Shown one piece after another: positions 61,001-64,000 of a stretch of 64,000 nt of DNA. The notes below the pieces were generated by a model. That model was not told where the DNA came from, ran no database searches, and was given only the letters and a program-made list of their open reading frames with translations. A program made the translations under genes and the position numbers. This stretch comes from JBBIRG01 sp964410965. Its GTDB lineage: Bacteria > CLD3 > SB21 > JBBIRG01. The first letter of the stretch is position 1, and the number at the start of each line of letters is the position of its first letter. The DNA lies in the NCBI GenBank assembly GCA_964410965.1, contig CAYPIY010000012.1, positions 54,532-118,531 of the forward strand, written 5' to 3'.

Positions 61001-64000
61001 ATACCGTTATCGACGGTGATATGAATCATGACGGAGCGCCGGATATAACGCTTGGAATCGCGTCCATTTACATTCCCCATACAATGGTGATTACTGGCAG
61101 CCATAATGTTGTTAAGAATATTTTAATAGGCGGAAACGGCACTGAATATGGAGTATCGGCGTTGTATATTACGGGTCATGATAATAAGGTCATCGGGAAT
61201 TATTTTGGGGTTGGCCTGGATGGGCTGGAACCGGGACAGCAGGCTGGAGCTATTAAAATAGCCGAAGGCGCGAAATATAACTTCATAGGCGACAGAACGC
61301 TGGCGGGAAGAAATATTATCACGAACAGTTATGTGGCGAACATCACTATCAACGGTGAAGGAACCGATTCAAATTACATTTACGGCAATTATATAGGTTT
61401 GGATAAAAACGGACGTGATACGGTCCTTCAATATTCCAGTACATTGGGCATATGGATCATTAACGGCGCTAAACACAATCAGATCGGTGATGGCACGCCC
61501 GGCGGCAGGAATATCATCAGCGGCAACCGTGTCGAGTCGATCATGAACAACAGCGGAATCCGCATAACCGGGACCGGAACGGATTATAATGAAATCAATG
61601 GTAATTACATCGGCACCGATCCGGCGGGACTGGAGGCTCGTCCGAATGTTACCGGCGTTTATGTAACCGCCGGAGCGCAATTCAATAACGTAAGAAATAA
61701 TTTAATATCGGGCAATCAGGCGGCCGGCGTTGTGATTGAATCTGCTAACACAAGACAAAATATGTTTACCGGAAATAATATCGGATTAAATACAGGCGGA
61801 AATACCGCACTTCCGAATGAAAAAGGAGTACTGATTAACGGCGCGAATAATAATTCCATCGGTGACGGAACCATACCCGGAAGGAATATTATCTCCGGCA
61901 ACACGTATCATGGCGTTCAGTGTCTCTACGACAGCGGCAACGTGATCGTCGGGAATTTCATCGGAACGGACATCACAGGCACGGTACCGGTCGGGAATTT
62001 GCAGAACGGAATTATGCTGAGCGATAATTCCCGTTATGGACTGGTTGACCGCAATGTCGTATCTGGAAACGGCAGGGGAATTTTTATTCTCCAGTCTCAG
62101 GCCGGGGCAAGCAACGGACATCATGTGATAACCGGGAACCTGATCGGAACCAATGCGGCCGGAACCTCGGCAATGGGAAATATTCACGGTATCCTGATGT
62201 ACGCCGAAACCGGCGGGGAGATAATGAATGTCTTCGTCGGCGATGGCAATCCTTCGAGCCGGAACGTTATTTCCGGCAATGATTCCATGGGAATCCTGAT
62301 CGGAGGAAATGCCCGCTATAACTACATCTACAGTAATTATATCGGTGTGGATCTTAACGGTACCGGTAATCTGGGCAACGGAGGCGACGGCGTCCGCATT
62401 CAGAATGAGGCTGAGTATAACTACATCGGCAACGGCACCGCGGACGGACGGAATGTTATTTCAGGAAACCAGCTCGCCGGTGTGATCATTGAAAACTCGG
62501 CCGATTACAATTACATTCAGGGTAATTTCATCGGAACGGATAAAAACAGCGCCGCGCTTATCGGTAACACACTCGACGGCATCAGGATTTACAATTCCTA
62601 CGGCACACAAATCGGGAACGGAATGGCTGCCGGCATCAACGTGATTGCCGGAAACTGCATGAACAATCCGGCCGGAGAATTCGCGGGAATTATTATGGAT
62701 CATGCCATGGGAACGATCATCGATAGCAATCATATCGGGACCGATCTTAACGCATCAATGGATCTTGGCAATCACGGTTACGGCATCCGTTCGATTAACA
62801 TAAGCCAGAACAATGCCATTCGTTCCAATGTCATCGCGCACAACGACAGCGGCGGCGTGATTCTGGAAGGCAACAGCACCGTTAATCATTACATCAGTTA
62901 TAACCAGTTTGACGGCAATGGAAAATTCAACATGCTGTTTACGGACGGCGCAAACCGCGATATAAGGATTCCATATATCAATTCTGTCAGCTCCGGCCAT
63001 GTGGTATCGGGAATCGGTGCGTTAAATTCGATGATTCAGATATATAAAGCTTCCGGAAGCAGCAGTCAGACGCTTCAATTCGTGGATACGACCTATGCGG
63101 ACGGTTCAGGACTCTGGTCGAAGGTAATTTCTATTGAACCGGACATCCGTATTACCGCGTTGACCGATTCAGGAGGGAACACATCCATATTCGCGCCTCT
63201 CTACACCCCGTTACTCGGAACGCCCGGCGTAAGTCCTGCGGCTTTACATTTCGGAAACCGCGATGTCGGTGACAGTGTACAGGCCGTTCTGAAAATCGGC
63301 ACCAATGAATACGCCGTACAAATCACCTCATTGAGCCAGGGAACATCTTCACCCTTTCGGATCGATTCGGTCACGCCTTTGCCGGCTGCAACACTGTTGC
63401 CGGGCGATACGATGCTGGTGTATGTCACATTCAAACCCTTCTCGTATGTTCCGTATGCCGATACGATACGGATCGCTTATACGAATGGAAGCGCACCGGT
63501 TTCAGTTCCTCTTGCCGGAATCGGATCGGGTACCGGAAATCTCACTCTATCCGAAACGGATGTTGATTTTCAGAACGTACTGGTTTATACGGGCCGTATT
63601 GACACGGTCTATATGACTGCAAATAACGGTCCGGTGCAAATTGATACAATTGAATTCGCACAAAATAATTCATTCTCATTGATGAATGCTATTTCGTATC
63701 CCTATATTATGAATATCAATGAAACTCTTCCACTGGTGATCAGATTCTTGCCGGCCGATACGGGGCATTTCAGCGATGTAATGAATATCATGAATAATTC
63801 CGGAATTAGTCCTCTGAGTTTAACGATGAGTGGTATCGGAATAAAACCGGTTATATCTGCCAATCCCGGACAGTTAGTATTCGGCGATGTCCAGATCAAC
63901 GACTCCTCGGATGCGATCCTTACACTCAAACCGTTGCTCGGTGATGTCGCCATTGACAGCGCATGGCTTGATGCGGGTCTTCCGTTCGCGGCTGAATTCC
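55087..64000 (+). CDS. giant secreted repeat protein (BNR/YCF48-like, beta-helix, Ig-like), 3' end outside window
   Basis: One open frame of 2971 codons without a stop to the window end. AGGAG lies eight bases before the ATG. In order: signal peptide (1-20, ending NSYAQ); about 13 BNR/YCF48-like repeats with TTDGGxxW motifs (58-612); a fibronectin-like domain (about 645-760); three parallel beta-helix blocks opening with GCLRYAIDS (about 777), GTLRNAIEY (1378) and GSLKYAIAY (1931), built from units such as NYIGTDxxG and GRNIISGN; and Ig-like ASPM-SPD2-Hydin-type domains from about 2709. Two basic insertions interrupt repeats (about 536-577 and 1137-1182). Probably a surface adhesin or stalk; a sorting tail would be expected beyond the window. 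Confidence 0.92.
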   Translation, partial: MKRSILFAIFLFSVNSYAQRTDWSVSMPWPQGSQLKSVFTIDENTAIAAGMNGTVIKTTDGGTNWIIQDFSSYMINFNSVFFLDAMHGWIIGEGESYRVLITSDGGESWDVQYAPANYLKSIFFVSPAIGWTIGNDGHPYKTTDGGYNWQDQGYLSLMFEDLYFADADTGWTVGWQLTEDYSAVYKTTDGGITWFEQTGGSGNAYYSVTFMNPLNGVVVGGNGTILKTTDGGFSWQVPATELSASLYSVCFPDNLNGWAVGDTGTIISTTDGGENWTYQNSGIKGSLRSIDALNPNTLWAVGDQGNIVKTGNGGASWTQISRTLTDYLYSVSSPDTAIGWIQGYDDGTGMSKIFRTTNSGQDWSLAGTDVSGDISDIFSTDDLHGWVTRYTGGIDFTTDGGTVWHTANIPNSSTLYSVYFINNTTGWACGSGLAFKTTDGGQNWFVLSAGSMVDCYSVFFIDENTGWLAADMGTKEGVQIMKKTTDGGMTWIDQNLPEPISFINDVKFLDESTGCAVGDNENIIKTTDGGDYWYKARGWMPKSAGNATTAKRPYKGRVFDKATGKLTRSEKRYPPQGGSLYSVGFAGGNTWFAVGDMGLILKSTDAGEQWEYAVSGTDNDLYDAAFPGPGRGWAVGGGGVLLNYHFDYAPEPIAQPANLTFSDHTIRGFRAQFDHASPTVDGYVAVRRKGAAPDFTPVDGVQYSAKAGFGENEIAYVGADNYFIENELLPDREYFYKIFSYNGTDETINYQTLDPLQGSQVTMFSSAIFVTTDEDYAEGCLRYAIDSANNHIGADTIMFALYGGVVLSFGDRLPAVTDDSTCIDGDMNLDGIPDVTLSGMELDSATLMFRSSQNTIKGLILNNFQSTNGAALVIEDGNYNKIIGNYIGTDNNGTWQIPNETGIMIYNGSNNRIGDGTVAGRNIISGNYTAVWISGEYSQFNEIKGNYIGLDATGINPLPNGTGIVLDGGASYNQVGSHDTGGRNLFSNYEEPDVIIPCSVMMGMPGTDSNYVIGNWFGLNVDGEPVGGTGGIGLYFGVMKNFIGDGTVEGRNIIAGHLSGIAAIGSDSNNIFGNYLGTGPDGITPVMNYIGIMINGSGYVIGDTTEGGRNIISTNDYGALAIIGGDMFGGGGGTHKFILNDKASINKFKSKFNIDKSKLSGLSNKSNRVIDKFKATYLKRRNTEALGDAVNNRIIGNYIGVGADGVTPLYNADNIAIDNGSSGYSVTDNMIERNIIAYSAGSGISVTGDAFIRQNRFYANSLFSNDSGIDIMLPAQDTVWPPNIFDYNSATHLLSGNAAAGSMVQIYADFENQGKIFLDTVYADENGSWSKTVMPMLNMNFTALQDSNGNTSAFSEPFSSGLSDPLMVTRLDDNLSLGTLRNAIEYANTNPGPDVIRFMLPKGSVLHIGGQLPPLVDSFTTINGDMDADDYPDIVLSGDGGLEGNIITIYSSHNTIKGLVLSDHGYADGGAISIEGGHYNKVLGCYIGTDITGMNSAENFCGIKISFGAMFNMIGDGTAAGRNVISGNREGYGIEIYGTGTNYNVIAGNYLGLNASGYDSLPNSTSVFISDGARGNIIGGHTEGERNLICAYLSAGKVTDEFASGAIQIMSDQTDSNIIAGNWFGLQQNGVSLSGQSLIGIVVSWDAANNFIGDGLPGGGNVFANSSYGVLFTRADSNYVYGNLIGTDPTGSTAIPNETGVMIRKSSYNQVGGVGPLFRNVISGNNGHGVEIVTNDISGGRHSMFNRITGNFIGVKADGVSPLGNTNDGIFLKSESGWNVAFNEAMDNVIAHNGNYGISFNESTTANNALFRNLIYNNATAGIFIDSVAQNNILPPVIDSIVGRTVHGSMANSDALIQLYWDEGSQGQHFIDTVRESSDGLWSYVLPDSIMNYHITALQTHNYNTSAFSNPVMALFPLIVNRATYLYDGPGSLKYAIAYADSHAGPDTVTFRLPYGTGIVTRYGSFTVAGDHTVIDGDMNHDGAPDITLGIASIYIPHTMVITGSHNVVKNILIGGNGTEYGVSALYITGHDNKVIGNYFGVGLDGLEPGQQAGAIKIAEGAKYNFIGDRTLAGRNIITNSYVANITINGEGTDSNYIYGNYIGLDKNGRDTVLQYSSTLGIWIINGAKHNQIGDGTPGGRNIISGNRVESIMNNSGIRITGTGTDYNEINGNYIGTDPAGLEARPNVTGVYVTAGAQFNNVRNNLISGNQAAGVVIESANTRQNMFTGNNIGLNTGGNTALPNEKGVLINGANNNSIGDGTIPGRNIISGNTYHGVQCLYDSGNVIVGNFIGTDITGTVPVGNLQNGIMLSDNSRYGLVDRNVVSGNGRGIFILQSQAGASNGHHVITGNLIGTNAAGTSAMGNIHGILMYAETGGEIMNVFVGDGNPSSRNVISGNDSMGILIGGNARYNYIYSNYIGVDLNGTGNLGNGGDGVRIQNEAEYNYIGNGTADGRNVISGNQLAGVIIENSADYNYIQGNFIGTDKNSAALIGNTLDGIRIYNSYGTQIGNGMAAGINVIAGNCMNNPAGEFAGIIMDHAMGTIIDSNHIGTDLNASMDLGNHGYGIRSINISQNNAIRSNVIAHNDSGGVILEGNSTVNHYISYNQFDGNGKFNMLFTDGANRDIRIPYINSVSSGHVVSGIGALNSMIQIYKASGSSSQTLQFVDTTYADGSGLWSKVISIEPDIRITALTDSGGNTSIFAPLYTPLLGTPGVSPAALHFGNRDVGDSVQAVLKIGTNEYAVQITSLSQGTSSPFRIDSVTPLPAATLLPGDTMLVYVTFKPFSYVPYADTIRIAYTNGSAPVSVPLAGIGSGTGNLTLSETDVDFQNVLVYTGRIDTVYMTANNGPVQIDTIEFAQNNSFSLMNAISYPYIMNINETLPLVIRFLPADTGHFSDVMNIMNNSGISPLSLTMSGIGIKPVISANPGQLVFGDVQINDSSDAILTLKPLLGDVAIDSAWLDAGLPFAAEF

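Overview
The window comes from a Gram-negative bacterium with roughly balanced base composition. LpxC implies lipid A, and there are several lipoproteins and beta-barrel-like secreted proteins. Secreted proteins end in FlgD-like/Por-type sorting tails or carry BNR, beta-helix and Ig-like repeats, and a DUF4292-like lipoprotein sits beside a TPR lipoprotein. Together these suggest the FCB superphylum (something like KSB1, Calditrichota or a relative), but the sequence alone does not fix the phylum.

Layout. 0.3-2 kb: minus-strand thioesterase, SRPBCC and DCC-family genes. 2.1-6.4 kb: leuS, then two tandem paralogues with seven membrane helices, a coiled coil and a Cys-rich tail. 6.4-16 kb: minus-strand envelope and secreted enzymes (ddl-lpxC, an M13 peptidase, a serine hydrolase, an M4/M36-like peptidase), three of them followed by clear intrinsic terminators. 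16.3-20.5 kb: ferritin, lipB, a TPR protein and a fused 2-oxoacid dehydrogenase E1. 20.5-23.6 kb: an AT-rich accessory island with three Rhs-core relics, two orphan lipoproteins, structured inverted repeats and a PIN toxin-antitoxin pair. 23.6-27.4 kb: DUF1287, DUF2723 and EamA proteins. 27.4-34 kb: a long minus-strand run (HD-GYP, prmC, degenerate histidine kinase, response regulator, cysS, cyclase). 34-37.2 kb: bioY, rny and a small outer-membrane-like protein. 37.6-40.4 kb: cstA and an AI-2E family exporter. 40.5-45 kb: minus-strand operon echA-like, trmB, adk and two glycosyltransferases. 45.2-46.1 kb: two bacterial-microcompartment shell genes. 46.2-54.9 kb: sensor kinase, ABC exporter, LytR_C protein, TPR and DUF4292 lipoproteins, glycosyltransferase and smpB. 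55.1 kb to the end: one uninterrupted giant secreted-protein gene that runs out of the window.

The most notable points are as follows. (1) The second microcompartment shell gene has an A10 tract near its 3' end. A -1 shift there adds a 70-plus-residue tail that ends 4 nt before a perfect terminator, which suggests programmed slippage or a frameshift. (2) The 20.5-23.6 kb island looks like the wreck of an Rhs polymorphic-toxin locus that kept its putative immunity lipoproteins. (3) A histidine kinase that has lost its ATP-site residues is paired with an intact receiver. (4) There is a tandem pair of 7TM receptors with no known output domain.

Most of the rest is ordinary housekeeping. No tRNA, rRNA, tmRNA, CRISPR array, transposase or integrase was recognised.
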